Positions 33,662 through 41,303 of a DNA stretch of 64,000 bases are shown piece after piece. Origin of the DNA: Sphaerisporangium krabiense (lineage in GTDB: Bacteria; Actinomycetota; Actinomycetes; Streptosporangiales; Streptosporangiaceae); NCBI RefSeq assembly GCF_014200435.1, contig NZ_JACHBR010000003.1:124001-188000 (forward strand), written 5' to 3'. The position numbers and the translations under genes are program-made. The number at the start of each line of letters is the position of its first letter. Position 1 is the first letter of the stretch. Below the pieces are notes generated by a model. The model worked only from the letters and a program-made list of their open reading frames with translations, had not been told where the DNA came from and did not search any database.

Positions 33662-34195
33662 ATGGTCGTCCGGCCCAGCGTGCTGCGACTGCTGGACCGC
33701 ATGGCGGACCTGCCCGTGCTGGTGCTGTCGGCCAAGGGAGACGTACTGGCATGGAATCCGCTGGCGGCGGCGCTGCAGGGTGACATGTCCGCCTGGCCCC
33801 GCCACCGGCGCAATCTCATCTGGCAGCGCTTTCTCGGCAGCAGCCGCTGTCAGGTCGCTCTGGACGCGGGCGAGGACGCCGCCCGCGCCTCGGTCGGCAC
33901 CTTGCGCGCCGCCCAGGCCCGGGATCCCCGGGACCCCGACCTCGTCCGGCTGATCGATGAGCTGCGGCGTGGCAGTACGCGCTTCGACGAGCTCTGGAAG
34001 CGGCGGCGCTCTGCCGCGTGGCGCGCCGCGGCCAAGAGCGTCAACCATCCGGCGCTCGGGACGATCACCCTCGACTGCGACGTCCTCCTGCTCCCTGACG
34101 GCGACCAGACGGTGCTGATGTACTCCGCGGAACCGGGCTCCTCCGAAGCGGCGGCGCTCGATCTCCTGAGGGTGACCGGGCTACAGCGGTTCTGA
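33662..34195 (+). pseudogene. MmyB-like regulator lacking its DNA-binding half
   Basis: The frame codes for ~177 residues of the MmyB-like ligand-binding domain of XRE regulators: 'VRPSVLRLLDRMADLPVLVLS', 'DVLAWNPLAAALQGDMSAWP', 'RRNLIWQRFL', and the C-terminal 'KSVNHPALGTITLDCDVLLL' with 'MYSAEPGSSEAAAL'. The N-terminal helix-turn-helix (~85 residues) is absent and there is no ribosome site at the first ATG. Families of this type regulate a divergent SDR gene, and the SDR fragment next to it fits exactly. It may still be read by chance but cannot bind DNA. Confidence 0.7.
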
Positions 34196-34217
34196 GCCAC
34201 CGCACCCGCACCCATGA

Positions 34218-34243
34218 GCCTTCCTGGTCAGGAACCAGGAGGC
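34218..34243. terminator. Hairpin between MmyB fragment and TetR gene
   Basis: TCCTGGT and ACCAGGA form a 7-bp stem with loop CAGGA, extended by GCC/GGC with one bulge. It lies 22 bases after the MmyB-like stop and before the convergent TetR gene. No U-tract is seen. A terminator role is inferred. Confidence 0.45.
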
Positions 34244-34333
34244 CCTCAGGAAGTCATCATGCCCGTCGCAGCACCGCGATCCGGGCGTCGCGACGGCGTC
34301 GCGGGCCGGGCCGGCTTGGTCAATCTCGGGCGT

Positions 34334-35026
34334 TCACTCCGGCGGCTGGGTGAGTTTGGCGGCCACGGCGTCGAGGACCCAGTCCAGGCCGGTCGTGAAG
34401 GACGTCTCGGCTTCCACCTCCGTGCCGTCGTACACGGCCTTGGCCACCGCGGGGAAGCGGCCCGTGGCCAGCATCCTGCTCACATGTGGGCCGTGGGCGC
34501 GCTGCCAGTCGAGCTTGGACAGGCCCGTGGCGCGCTCGGCGCGCAGGTTCGTGATCTCGCGCCTGATCGCGCCGTTGATGTAGGCGCTGACGGTCTCCAC
34601 GGCGCGCATGACCGTGTCGAGGTCGGCGAGGCCGTCGAGGGCGGCCAGCGTGCCCTCTGCCACGGCGAAGGCGTTCGGGCCCAGGCTCGGGCGGCCGCCG
34701 AGCAGGTCGGCCAGCCATTCGTGACGGAGGGCCGCTCGCCTGGCGCGGTGGCCGTGGCCGCGCAGCGCCTCCCGCCAGTCGCCGGGCCGCTCCTCGGGGA
34801 GGATCTCGGCGTGGACCTCGTCCACCATGAGGTCGAACAGCTCTTCCTTGGTGGAGATGTAGCCGTACAACCGCATCGGGCCGACGTCGAGCCGGGCGGC
34901 GACCTTGCGCAACGACACCGCCTCCAGCCCGCCCTCGTCGGCCAGCGCGATGGCGGCGGCGACGATTCGCGCCCGGTCGAGCGGGGCGGGGCGAGTCGGC
35001 GGCTCCGGCCGGTCCCACACGGTCAT
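34334..35026 (-). CDS. TetR-family repressor
   Basis: This 230-residue regulator has a DNA-binding domain at ~20-65 with 'IVAAAIALADEGGLEAVSLRKVAARLDVGPMRLYGYI', the classical TetR helix-turn-helix. A TetR_C-type ligand domain follows with 'GHGHRARRAALRHEWLADLL' and 'YINGAIRREITNLRA'. It is divergent from a TetX-like FAD monooxygenase, and two similar palindromes lie in the 54-base gap, so it very likely represses itself and the monooxygenase. The inducer is unknown; a tetracycline-like aromatic is possible but unproven. Confidence 0.9.
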   Translation of the reverse strand: MTVWDRPEPPTRPAPLDRARIVAAAIALADEGGLEAVSLRKVAARLDVGPMRLYGYISTKEELFDLMVDEVHAEILPEERPGDWREALRGHGHRARRAALRHEWLADLLGGRPSLGPNAFAVAEGTLAALDGLADLDTVMRAVETVSAYINGAIRREITNLRAERATGLSKLDWQRAHGPHVSRMLATGRFPAVAKAVYDGTEVEAETSFTTGLDWVLDAVAAKLTQPPE

Positions 35027-35045
35027 GGGTTACATCGTACTGTTG

Positions 35046-35077
35046 CGATACGCCGTATCGACTAAATACAGTGTATC
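35046..35077. promoter_or_regulatory. Tandem TetR operators
   Basis: CGATACG-C-CGTATCG (35046-35060) and ATACA-G-TGTAT (35066-35076) both fit the pattern ATAC-N3-GTAT and are centred 18 bases apart, almost two helical turns. They fill the gap between the divergent TetR and monooxygenase genes. This is the typical two-dimer operator of TetR proteins. Confidence 0.65.
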
Positions 35078-35080
35078 GAC

Positions 35081-36205
35081 ATGAGACATCGTATCGCGGT
35101 CGTCGGGGGCGGCCCCGCCGGCCTGACCCTCGCCCGCGTCCTGCACCGGCACGATCACCCCGTCACCGTCCTCGAACGCGACCCCGCCCCCGACGCCCGT
35201 CCCCCGGGTGGCGCGCTGGACATGCACGAAGGGATGGGCCAGCTCGCGCTGGACAAGGCGGGGCTGCTGACGGAGTTCCAGGCGCTGTCCCGTCCCGAGG
35301 GGCAGGCCATGCGCATCCTTGATGCGGACGGGACCGTCCTGCGCGACTGGCGCCCCCGTCCGGGTGACCACGCCAACCCCGAGATCGACCGCGGGCAACT
35401 CCGTGACCTGCTGCTCGGCCCCCTGGACGTTCAGTGGGGCCGGGGCGTGACCGAGGTGGTGCCGGGGACCCCGGACGGCGTGCTGGTCCGTTTCGCCGAC
35501 GGGCGGCAGGAGACGTTCGACCTCGTGGCCGGTGCGGACGGCGCCTGGTCCCGGGTCCGCCCGGCCGTCTCGCCCGCGACGCCGCGCTACACCGGCGTCA
35601 CCTTCGTCGAAACCGCCCTGGACGACATCGACACCCGCCACCCCGGCCTCGCCCGGCTGGTCGGCGACGGTTCCATGGCCGTGTACGGCGTGAACCGCGC
35701 CCTCGTCGCCCAGCGCAACAGCGGCGGCCACGTCAAGGTGTACGCCCAGTTCCGCGCCCCGCTGGACTGGCACACGAACCTGAACCTGGCCGACGTCGAG
35801 GCCGTGCGATCCAGCCTGCTGGCTCTGTTCGACGGCTGGGCCGCTCCCCTGCTCGACCTCCTGCGCCACGGCACCGCTTTCGCCCACCGTCCCCTCCACG
35901 TCCTGCCCGTGTCCCACACCTGGGCCCACGTCCCCGGGGTGACGCTCCTGGGCGACGCCGCCCACCTGATGCCCCCCTTGGGGGTGGGCGCGAACCTCGC
36001 GATGCTGGAAGGCGCCGAGCTCGCCGAGTCCGTCGCCGCCGCCCCCGGCCCTGGCGAACTGGACGAGGCCGTCCGCGCCTTCGAGAAACAGATGTGGGCA
36101 CGGGCCGGCAAGTGGGCGAAGATCACGACCGCCGGCCTGGAACGCCTCGTGAGCCCGGACCCCGCCGAAGCCATCGCCTTCTTCGACCAAGTCCAGCCCT
36201 CCTGA
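35081..36205 (+). CDS. TetX-like FAD-dependent monooxygenase
   Basis: This 374-residue flavoprotein monooxygenase has the dinucleotide-binding motif 'VVGGGPAGLTLARVL' at residues ~6-20. Next come 'PGGALDMHEGMGQLAL' near 45, 'VAGADGAWSRVRPAV' (DG motif) near 155, and the second FAD motif 'VTLLGDAAHLMPPLGVGAN' near 285. These are the hallmarks of the group that includes TetX and aromatic hydroxylases. It would use NADPH and O2 to hydroxylate a small aromatic or antibiotic. It is divergent from its TetR repressor. Resistance function is inference only. Confidence 0.9.
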   Translation: MRHRIAVVGGGPAGLTLARVLHRHDHPVTVLERDPAPDARPPGGALDMHEGMGQLALDKAGLLTEFQALSRPEGQAMRILDADGTVLRDWRPRPGDHANPEIDRGQLRDLLLGPLDVQWGRGVTEVVPGTPDGVLVRFADGRQETFDLVAGADGAWSRVRPAVSPATPRYTGVTFVETALDDIDTRHPGLARLVGDGSMAVYGVNRALVAQRNSGGHVKVYAQFRAPLDWHTNLNLADVEAVRSSLLALFDGWAAPLLDLLRHGTAFAHRPLHVLPVSHTWAHVPGVTLLGDAAHLMPPLGVGANLAMLEGAELAESVAAAPGPGELDEAVRAFEKQMWARAGKWAKITTAGLERLVSPDPAEAIAFFDQVQPS

Positions 36206-36284
36206 CCGCCGAACGCCGCGGCACCGGCGGCTCGCCACGGCTTCACGGGACGGCACCGCCCAGACGCTGACGCCGCGACGCGGT

Positions 36285-37400
36285 TCAGGCGATGAGCAGG
36301 CGGAGGCCGAGGTCTGCCGCGTCGAGGTCGGCGAGATCGCCGTTGCGCACGGCCCACCGGCCGGAGTCGAGGTCGTCGCCGAGGCTTCGCACCGCCCGCT
36401 GCTCGGCCTCCGGCCCGACCCTCGTCCACACCGACATCGCACGGCGCACGCGATCCTCCAGATACGCCGCCGGCCGGCGCCAGTACGCCTCGAACAGGCC
36501 ATCGGCGCAGTCCCACGGGATGGGCACCGGCTCAGCCCGGGCGCCGATCGCGCCGGCCATCCCCGCAAGCGAGGGAAACTCCGCGAGGACGGCGGCGAAC
36601 TCGGGCAGATAGTCACGGGTAAGCCAGAACCGGTCCTGCCATCCGGGCTCGTCGGTGTCGAACGTGAGCACCACCACGCGGTGGGCCACACGCCGCATCT
36701 CGCGCAGCCCCGCTATCGGGTCCCCCCAGTGATGAACGGTGGAGACGGCCATCGCGACGTCGAAGGACCGGTCCTCGAACGGCAGGCTCTCCGCGGCGGC
36801 GGCCACGCACGGCGCCGCGCCGGCAGGCCGCTGCCCCCGCATGACCGCCGATGGCTCCACCGCGGTCACGTCACGATCGGCAGGCTCGTAGGAGCCGGTG
36901 CCGGCACCGACGTTCAGCACCGTCCGCGCGTCGCCGAGCGCGTCCCAGATCTGCGCGGCGATCCGCGGCTCGGTACGCCGTGTCGCGGGGTAAGCGCCGC
37001 CGATCGCGTCGTACAGCCGTGCACCGAGCATCTCCAGTTGCTCCTCCGGTGTCACCTTCAGTCCCCTCGCCCGTGCCTCGAGTTCCCTGTCGATGGCCGC
37101 CACCATGGCCTCAGCGCGATTCCGCCGCTCCAGCAGCAGGCCGCGCAGCCGGCGCAGGTGCGCGACCGCGTCGGTGGACGGGTCGCCGACCAGTTCAGCG
37201 ACCTCCCGCAGCCCGAAGCCCAGCCGCCGATAGGCCAGGACCTCCCGCAGCCGCTCCACGTCGCCCGCCGAATAGGCCCGGTACCCGGCCGCGGTTCGCG
37301 CCGACGGCCGAACGAGCCTGATCTCGTCATAGTGATGCAGCGTGCGGACGCTCACGCCGGCCAGCTCGGCCACATGTCCCACGGTCCAGTGATCCTCCAC
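36285..37400 (-). CDS. MerR regulator fused to SAM methyltransferase
   Basis: This is a 371-residue fusion. Residues ~1-120 form a MerR winged helix ('WTVGHVAELAGVSVRTLHHYDEI') with dimerisation coil and TipAS-like start ('KVTPEEQLEMLG'). Residues ~150-371 form a class I methyltransferase with motif I 'TVLNVGAGTGSYEP', 'VTAVEPSAVM', 'SLPFEDRSFDVAMAVSTVHHW' and 'RVVVLTFDT'. The GTG at 37400 is chosen because a MerR-type promoter ends seven bases upstream (leaderless). A GTG at 37427 would lie inside that promoter. It may sense or modify its own inducer. Confidence 0.82.
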   Translation of the reverse strand: MEDHWTVGHVAELAGVSVRTLHHYDEIRLVRPSARTAAGYRAYSAGDVERLREVLAYRRLGFGLREVAELVGDPSTDAVAHLRRLRGLLLERRNRAEAMVAAIDRELEARARGLKVTPEEQLEMLGARLYDAIGGAYPATRRTEPRIAAQIWDALGDARTVLNVGAGTGSYEPADRDVTAVEPSAVMRGQRPAGAAPCVAAAAESLPFEDRSFDVAMAVSTVHHWGDPIAGLREMRRVAHRVVVLTFDTDEPGWQDRFWLTRDYLPEFAAVLAEFPSLAGMAGAIGARAEPVPIPWDCADGLFEAYWRRPAAYLEDRVRRAMSVWTRVGPEAEQRAVRSLGDDLDSGRWAVRNGDLADLDAADLGLRLLIA

Positions 37401-37407
37401 GGCACCG

Positions 37408-37438
37408 AATATGCAGCCTGACGCCACGTGAGGGTCAA
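37408..37438 (-). promoter_or_regulatory. MerR-type promoter with 19-bp spacer
   Basis: On the minus strand, -35 TTGACC (37438-37433) and -10 CATATT (37413-37408) are separated by exactly 19 bp. The spacer region holds the dyad CCTCACG-TGG-CGTCAGG with six of seven pairs matching (37433-37417). The overlong spacer with central dyad is diagnostic of MerR-activated promoters and predicts autoregulation. Confidence 0.7.
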
Positions 37439-38538
37439 GAGCCGGGTTCGGTGGGCCCGGTGATGGTTTCGATCCCGTCGTCCCAGCGCCAGCGCGCGTG
37501 GTGGCCGCGCAGGTGGACGCCGCCGATCCAGCGGTCGAGGCCGTTGAGCGTGACGTGGTCGGCCTCGCCTGCGAGCACCCGTGCTCCGGTGTCGGTCAGG
37601 CGCAGGCGGGTGGCGCGGCCGACTCGATGGCCCGCCTGTGTGACGTCGAGGAGCGGGACCGGCGCGCGAGCCATTCGGTCGATCATCGCGAAGTACCAGA
37701 TGTCGCCGAGGTACGGGCGTGTTTCCCGCGCCGCCGCGCGGGCGAACGCAGTTCCGGCGTCGGGCGCGCCGTCGGCAACGGCGGCGAGCACCCGTCGTTC
37801 GGTCAGCGACAGCCCGTCGCGGGTGGCCGGGTACTCCCGGCTGAGCCGGTCGAACGCCTCGCCCAGGAACCGCAGCTCGGCCGAGCGGCTCGCGACGATG
37901 GTGCCGAGGCCGTCGGGCGTCGGCGCACGGAAGGCGGCCCAGGCGCGGCCGGCGAGCCGCAGCGCGGCCGGGGTCAGCCGGGCGCACGCCTTCGTCGCGG
38001 GCAGCTCGCGCAGCTGTTCTGCGGTCAACTGGCCGAGGCCGCCGAAGCGGGCGATGCCGGGGTGTTCGCCGATGCAGATCAAGGTGATGCGCCGCGCGGG
38101 CACGCCGAGGTCGGCGAGGCGGGCGAGGATCTGGATGATCTGCAACTGGTCGTACAGGTCGGCCTCGAACCACAGCACGTACTCGCCGTCTCGGTTGGCT
38201 TCCAGGATGCGGTCACGTTCGGCGAACATCGCCGCGGCCTCACCGCGCTCATCCGCGCCCGCCTCGACGAGGAAGGCGGCTCTGATACGGCGGAGCTCCT
38301 CGGCCCCCACCGCGGGCACCGGGCCATCGTGCAGGACGTCGCGCCAGAACACCACGCGCCGGGCGAGCCCGGTGCCCGGCAGGTCCGTGGCGTCGCCGTT
38401 GCCGACATGCAACGCCGCGACCATCCGGTCGTCGGCCGGCCGCCCGGCGAGGATCCGGCCGCGGGCGGTCGCGTACGACTCGCCGGTCTTGGCCATTCGG
38501 GCACGCACGCGCCGTTTGAAGTCGGGCCGCTTCGTCAT
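37435..38538 (-). CDS. DUF1835 domain-containing protein
   Basis: This cytoplasmic protein has about 367 residues. After a basic leader 'TKRPDFKRRVRARMAKTGESYATARGRIL' comes the DUF1835 core: 'ALHVGNGDATDLPGTGLARRVVFWRDVLHDGPVP' (~50-85) and 'LWFEADLYDQLQIIQILARL' (~120-140). A C-terminal winged-helix-like part follows ('LSLTERRVLAAVADG'). The function is uncharacterised. The start at 38538 has GGGAG seven bases upstream; ATG 38544 is the alternative. Its stop overlaps the -35 of the downstream MerR promoter. Confidence 0.82.
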   Translation of the reverse strand: MTKRPDFKRRVRARMAKTGESYATARGRILAGRPADDRMVAALHVGNGDATDLPGTGLARRVVFWRDVLHDGPVPAVGAEELRRIRAAFLVEAGADERGEAAAMFAERDRILEANRDGEYVLWFEADLYDQLQIIQILARLADLGVPARRITLICIGEHPGIARFGGLGQLTAEQLRELPATKACARLTPAALRLAGRAWAAFRAPTPDGLGTIVASRSAELRFLGEAFDRLSREYPATRDGLSLTERRVLAAVADGAPDAGTAFARAAARETRPYLGDIWYFAMIDRMARAPVPLLDVTQAGHRVGRATRLRLTDTGARVLAGEADHVTLNGLDRWIGGVHLRGHHARWRWDDGIETITGPTEPGS

Positions 38539-38700
38539 GGTCATCTCCCGCGCGGCCCATCCGCAGATCCCCCAGCGACCGGTGCGGCGGACGCGCGATC
38601 GGCAACGAAGCTCCGGCCGAGAGGTGGACCTCCCTTTGCCTTCGTGGGTGACCCGGCTGGGGCGGGTCGCCGAAGGTTCGGCGCGGACGGACGCCGTCCC

Positions 38701-38835
38701 GTCAAGATATCCCACCTCGACCACCGCCGTCTGGTCCCCCAGCTGCAGATCAGGCCGCTGATCGCCCGGCGCGGCACCGAGCAGGGCTCCGGCCTGGGCG
38801 AACAACGCCGGGTCGTCGAGCGGACCTTCGCCTCA
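38701..38835 (+). mobile_element. IS5-type transposase C-terminal remnant
   Basis: A 45-codon stretch reads 'HLDHRRLVPQLQIRPLIARR' followed by 'GTEQGSGLGEQRRVVERTFA'. This matches the conserved C-terminal region of IS5-superfamily (DDE) transposases ('...RGI.P.IARRG.E.GSGLG..RWVVERTFAWL'), with the usual W of RWVVER replaced by R and the sequence breaking off after TFA. No inverted repeats, target duplication or upstream transposase sequence are visible. It lies in the 320-base gap between the DUF1835 and NUDIX genes; the rest of the gap shows no gene. Confidence 0.65.
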
Positions 38836-38861
38836 AGATCGTTATCTGAGATGATGGTCGG

Positions 38862-39317
38862 ATGTCTCCTCCGCGGATTCGTGTCGCCGCCTACGTGATC
38901 CGTTACCGATCCACCCCGGAGCTCCTTGTCTTCGATCACATCGGCGCGCCCGAAGCCGGTACCCAAGTGCCGGCGGGAGGGGGACGGCCGGACGAAAGCC
39001 TGGAAGAGGCTGTCTTGCGGGAAGTCGCAGAGGAGACCGGCTTGACCGAAGTCTCCATCATCCGGCCCATCGCGGTGGACGACAGACCGCACCCCGAGAC
39101 CGGGCAGCCACGGCAGACCACGTTCTTCCAGCTCACAGCCCCTGCAGACAGTGATGACACATGGCATCACCATGTTCACGGCGATGGCGGGGATGCCGGT
39201 CTTTTGTTCGCGTGCCGCTTCGTCCCGATACCGCTGGCAGAGCGACTGGCCGACGCCCAGGACGCCTGGCTGGGTCGCATCGACCGACGAACGGGGAAGG
39301 CGGAGAGCCCGTCGTGA
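38862..39317 (+). CDS. NUDIX hydrolase
   Basis: This 151-residue pyrophosphohydrolase has the Nudix box G-x5-E-x7-REVxEETGL at residues ~38-60 ('GGGRPDESLEEAVLREVAEE' then 'TGL'), with the metal-binding glutamates intact. The N-terminal strand 'RVAAYVIRYRSTPELLVFDHIG' and C-terminal 'FVPIPLAERLADAQDAWLG' match a group of actinobacterial NUDIX proteins of unknown substrate. It starts a few dozen bases after the transposase remnant. Confidence 0.9.
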   Translation: MSPPRIRVAAYVIRYRSTPELLVFDHIGAPEAGTQVPAGGGRPDESLEEAVLREVAEETGLTEVSIIRPIAVDDRPHPETGQPRQTTFFQLTAPADSDDTWHHHVHGDGGDAGLLFACRFVPIPLAERLADAQDAWLGRIDRRTGKAESPS

Positions 39318-39360
39318 GCCTTACGTCGCGGCGGCGGCGGGCTCGCGTTAGGTTCGGTGG

Positions 39361-39813
39361 ATGAGCGCGCGTTTTCAGCTTGTCATCGACTGTGCCGACC
39401 CGGCGCGGCAGACCGCCTTCTGGGCCGCCGCGCTCGGCTACGTGCGGGAACCGGCGCCCGCGGGCCACGCGACCTGGAAGGCGTACTACCGCTCTCTCGG
39501 AGTCCCCGAGGAGGAGCTCGAAGAGATGGCCGACGATGACGCGGACTCCATCGTCGACCCTGACGGGGCCGGGCCACGGATCTGGTTCCAGCCGGTCCCC
39601 GAGACCAAGGCCGTCAAGAACCGGCTGCACCTGGACATCAAGGTCGCTGATCGAACGGCGGCACTCCAGACGCGCCGGGAGCAGGTCGACACCGAGGTCG
39701 AGCGGTTGACCGCGCTCGGCGCGACCGTGGTCCGCGTGCCGGAAGAGCCGGCCATCGATCATTACGCGGTGACCCTGCACGATCCCGAAGGCAACGAGTT
39801 CTGCGTGGGCTGA
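39361..39813 (+). CDS. VOC-family (glyoxalase-like domain) protein
   Basis: This 150-residue protein has the glyoxalase-like 'VIDCADPARQTAFWAAALGY' opening, 'PRIWFQPVPETKAVKNRLHLDI' in the centre (the H and D pair next to the metal site) and 'VTLHDPEGNEFCVG' at the end. This is the actinobacterial 'Glyoxalase_6' subtype. Substrate is unknown. It follows the NUDIX gene by 43 bases in the same direction. Confidence 0.9.
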   Translation: MSARFQLVIDCADPARQTAFWAAALGYVREPAPAGHATWKAYYRSLGVPEEELEEMADDDADSIVDPDGAGPRIWFQPVPETKAVKNRLHLDIKVADRTAALQTRREQVDTEVERLTALGATVVRVPEEPAIDHYAVTLHDPEGNEFCVG

Positions 39814-39838
39814 TCGCGCGCGGCCGGTGACAGGGTCG

Positions 39839-40126
39839 TCAACGGCGCTCGGAGTAGACCTGGCGCCAGTGCTCGGCGGCGGTGAGGGCGCCGCTGTCGG
39901 TCAGGTAAAGGAAGGTCAGCACCCCGGCCGTCATGCGTGACAGCCCTGACCTGGTGAGCAACGCGACGAACCGGTCTTCGAGCGCCCGCGTGAGGGCCGG
40001 GTCGCGCCCGTGCGGATCGGCGGCGACCCGGCGCAGCCGTGAGGCGATCTGGGTGTAGGTGAGCCCCTCGGCCAGCCCGGCGGCGATCGTCCGGCGGTCC
40101 TCCTGGGTGAGCCTGCCTCCCGGCAT
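39839..40126 (-). pseudogene. GbsR/MarR-like regulator with internal deletion and lost C-terminus
   Basis: The frame of 95 codons joins two pieces of a longer regulator. The N-terminal piece is 'MPGGRLTQEDRRTIAAGLAE' with 'GLTYTQIASRLRR', the start of an IS30-like helix-turn-helix. The second piece, 'RDPALTRALEDRFVALLTRS' with 'GLSRMTAGVLTFLYLTDSGA', is the beginning of a GbsR/MarR winged helix. Between them the rest of the first helix-turn-helix and a basic linker are missing (~35-45 residues). After 'LTAAE' homology stops and the frame ends within ten codons. Intact homologues are over 200 residues. A small expressed protein cannot be excluded. Confidence 0.6.
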
Positions 40127-40181
40127 CGGCCCTCACCTCCTGCCGGAAAGTGTAGAAAGAACGGCGTCCCAGAGAACAGGG

Positions 40182-41117
40182 TCAGCGGCGCAGGGTGGTC
40201 TCCCGCTCGACACGTGACAGCTTCTCGGGGTTGCGCACGGCGTACAGGCCGGTGATGAGGCCGCCGTCGACGCGCACCGCGATGACGGTGTCGATCTCGC
40301 CGTCGAGCCGGAGGATCAGTGCGGGATAGCCGTTGACCTGTGCGGGCCGCAGCGATGCCGTGGCGCTGAACCTGCGCAGGCTTACGGCCAGAGGGGCCAC
40401 TCGATCGGCCCCCACGATGGGTGCCGGCGCGGCCTCCTTGATTCCGCCGCCGTCACCGAGGAAGACGACGTCCGGCGCGAGGATGTCGAGCATGCTTTGC
40501 AGATCGCCCGTCGCGATCGCTCGCTGGAACGCCTCGAGCGCTTCTCGGGTCTCGGTCGCGGAAACGACTCCGCGTGGCCGGCGCGCGGCGACGTGCGCCC
40601 GTGCCCGGTGGGCGATCTGGCGGACCGCGGCCGGGGTCTTGCCGATGGCCTCGGCGATCTCATCGTACTCCAGATCGAACACCTCACGCAGCACGAACAC
40701 CGCCCGCTCGGTCGGCGCCAGCGTCTCCAGCACCAGCAGCATGGCCATCGAGACGCTGTCGGCCAGTTCGACGTCCTCGGCCACGTCGGGCGCGGTCAGC
40801 AACGGCTCGGGCAACCAGGGGCCGACGTAGGACTCCTTGCGGCGGCCGAGCGTGCGCAGCCGGCTCAGCGCCTGGCGGGTGGTGATCCGGACCAGGTACG
40901 CACGCGGCTCTCGCACGGTGGCCAGATCGACGTCCGCCCACCGCAGCCAGGTCTCCTGCAAGACGTCCTCGGCGTCGGCGGCCGAGCCGAGCATCTCGTA
41001 GGCGACGGTGAACAGCAGGTTGCGGTGGGTCACGAAGGTCTCGGTCGCGGAGTCCATCCCGCCGCCGTCAGCGAGTGGCCCTGCCGTGTCCCCGGTCGGC
41101 TCGCCGTGTTCGCTCAT
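40182..41117 (-). CDS. sigJ: ECF41-family RNA polymerase sigma factor (SigJ-like)
   Basis: This 311-residue sigma factor has region 2 at ~25-95 ('NLLFTVAYEMLGSAADAEDVLQETWLRW') and region 4 at ~130-180 ('LEYDEIAEAIGKTPAAVRQIAHRARAHV'). A C-terminal SnoaL-like NTF2 domain of ~100 residues starts at 'ALEAFQRAIATGDLQSMLDI' and includes 'VNGYPALIL', which in ECF41 factors replaces an anti-sigma factor. AGGAG eight bases upstream fixes the ATG at 41117. It is divergent from a carboxymuconolactone decarboxylase-like gene, the usual ECF41 target. Both have matching promoters. Confidence 0.92.
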   Translation of the reverse strand: MSEHGEPTGDTAGPLADGGGMDSATETFVTHRNLLFTVAYEMLGSAADAEDVLQETWLRWADVDLATVREPRAYLVRITTRQALSRLRTLGRRKESYVGPWLPEPLLTAPDVAEDVELADSVSMAMLLVLETLAPTERAVFVLREVFDLEYDEIAEAIGKTPAAVRQIAHRARAHVAARRPRGVVSATETREALEAFQRAIATGDLQSMLDILAPDVVFLGDGGGIKEAAPAPIVGADRVAPLAVSLRRFSATASLRPAQVNGYPALILRLDGEIDTVIAVRVDGGLITGLYAVRNPEKLSRVERETTLRR

Positions 41118-41163
41118 CGCCGGCTCCTCTGCCTGTTCGCTCTCGATCGTGCCACGCACACAG

Positions 41164-41190
41164 GACGCCGGCCCCTGCCGCCGTGTGACA
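41164..41190 (-). promoter_or_regulatory. ECF41 promoter of sigJ
   Basis: On the minus strand TGTCACA (41190-41184) and CGTC (41167-41164) are separated by exactly 16 bases. This matches the reported ECF41 recognition sequence perfectly. It lies about 47 bases before the sigJ start, so sigJ is autoregulated. Confidence 0.75.
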
Positions 41191-41224
41191 TCCGTGCCCG
41201 GTGGCGTAGGTCACACGGCCGAGC

Positions 41225-41251
41225 TGTCACAAGGATCGGGTCGCCGGCATC
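41225..41251 (+). promoter_or_regulatory. ECF41 promoter of the CMD-like gene
   Basis: TGTCACA (41225-41231), a 16-base spacer and CATC (41248-41251) match the ECF41 consensus except for one base in the -10. It lies 52 bases before the CMD-like ATG. Together with the divergent sigJ promoter it forms a back-to-back pair. Confidence 0.65.
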
Positions 41252-41303
41252 TCTTGTCCGACCGGCTACACCAGCAGATTCCCACCAGAGTGAGGACCCC
41301 GTC

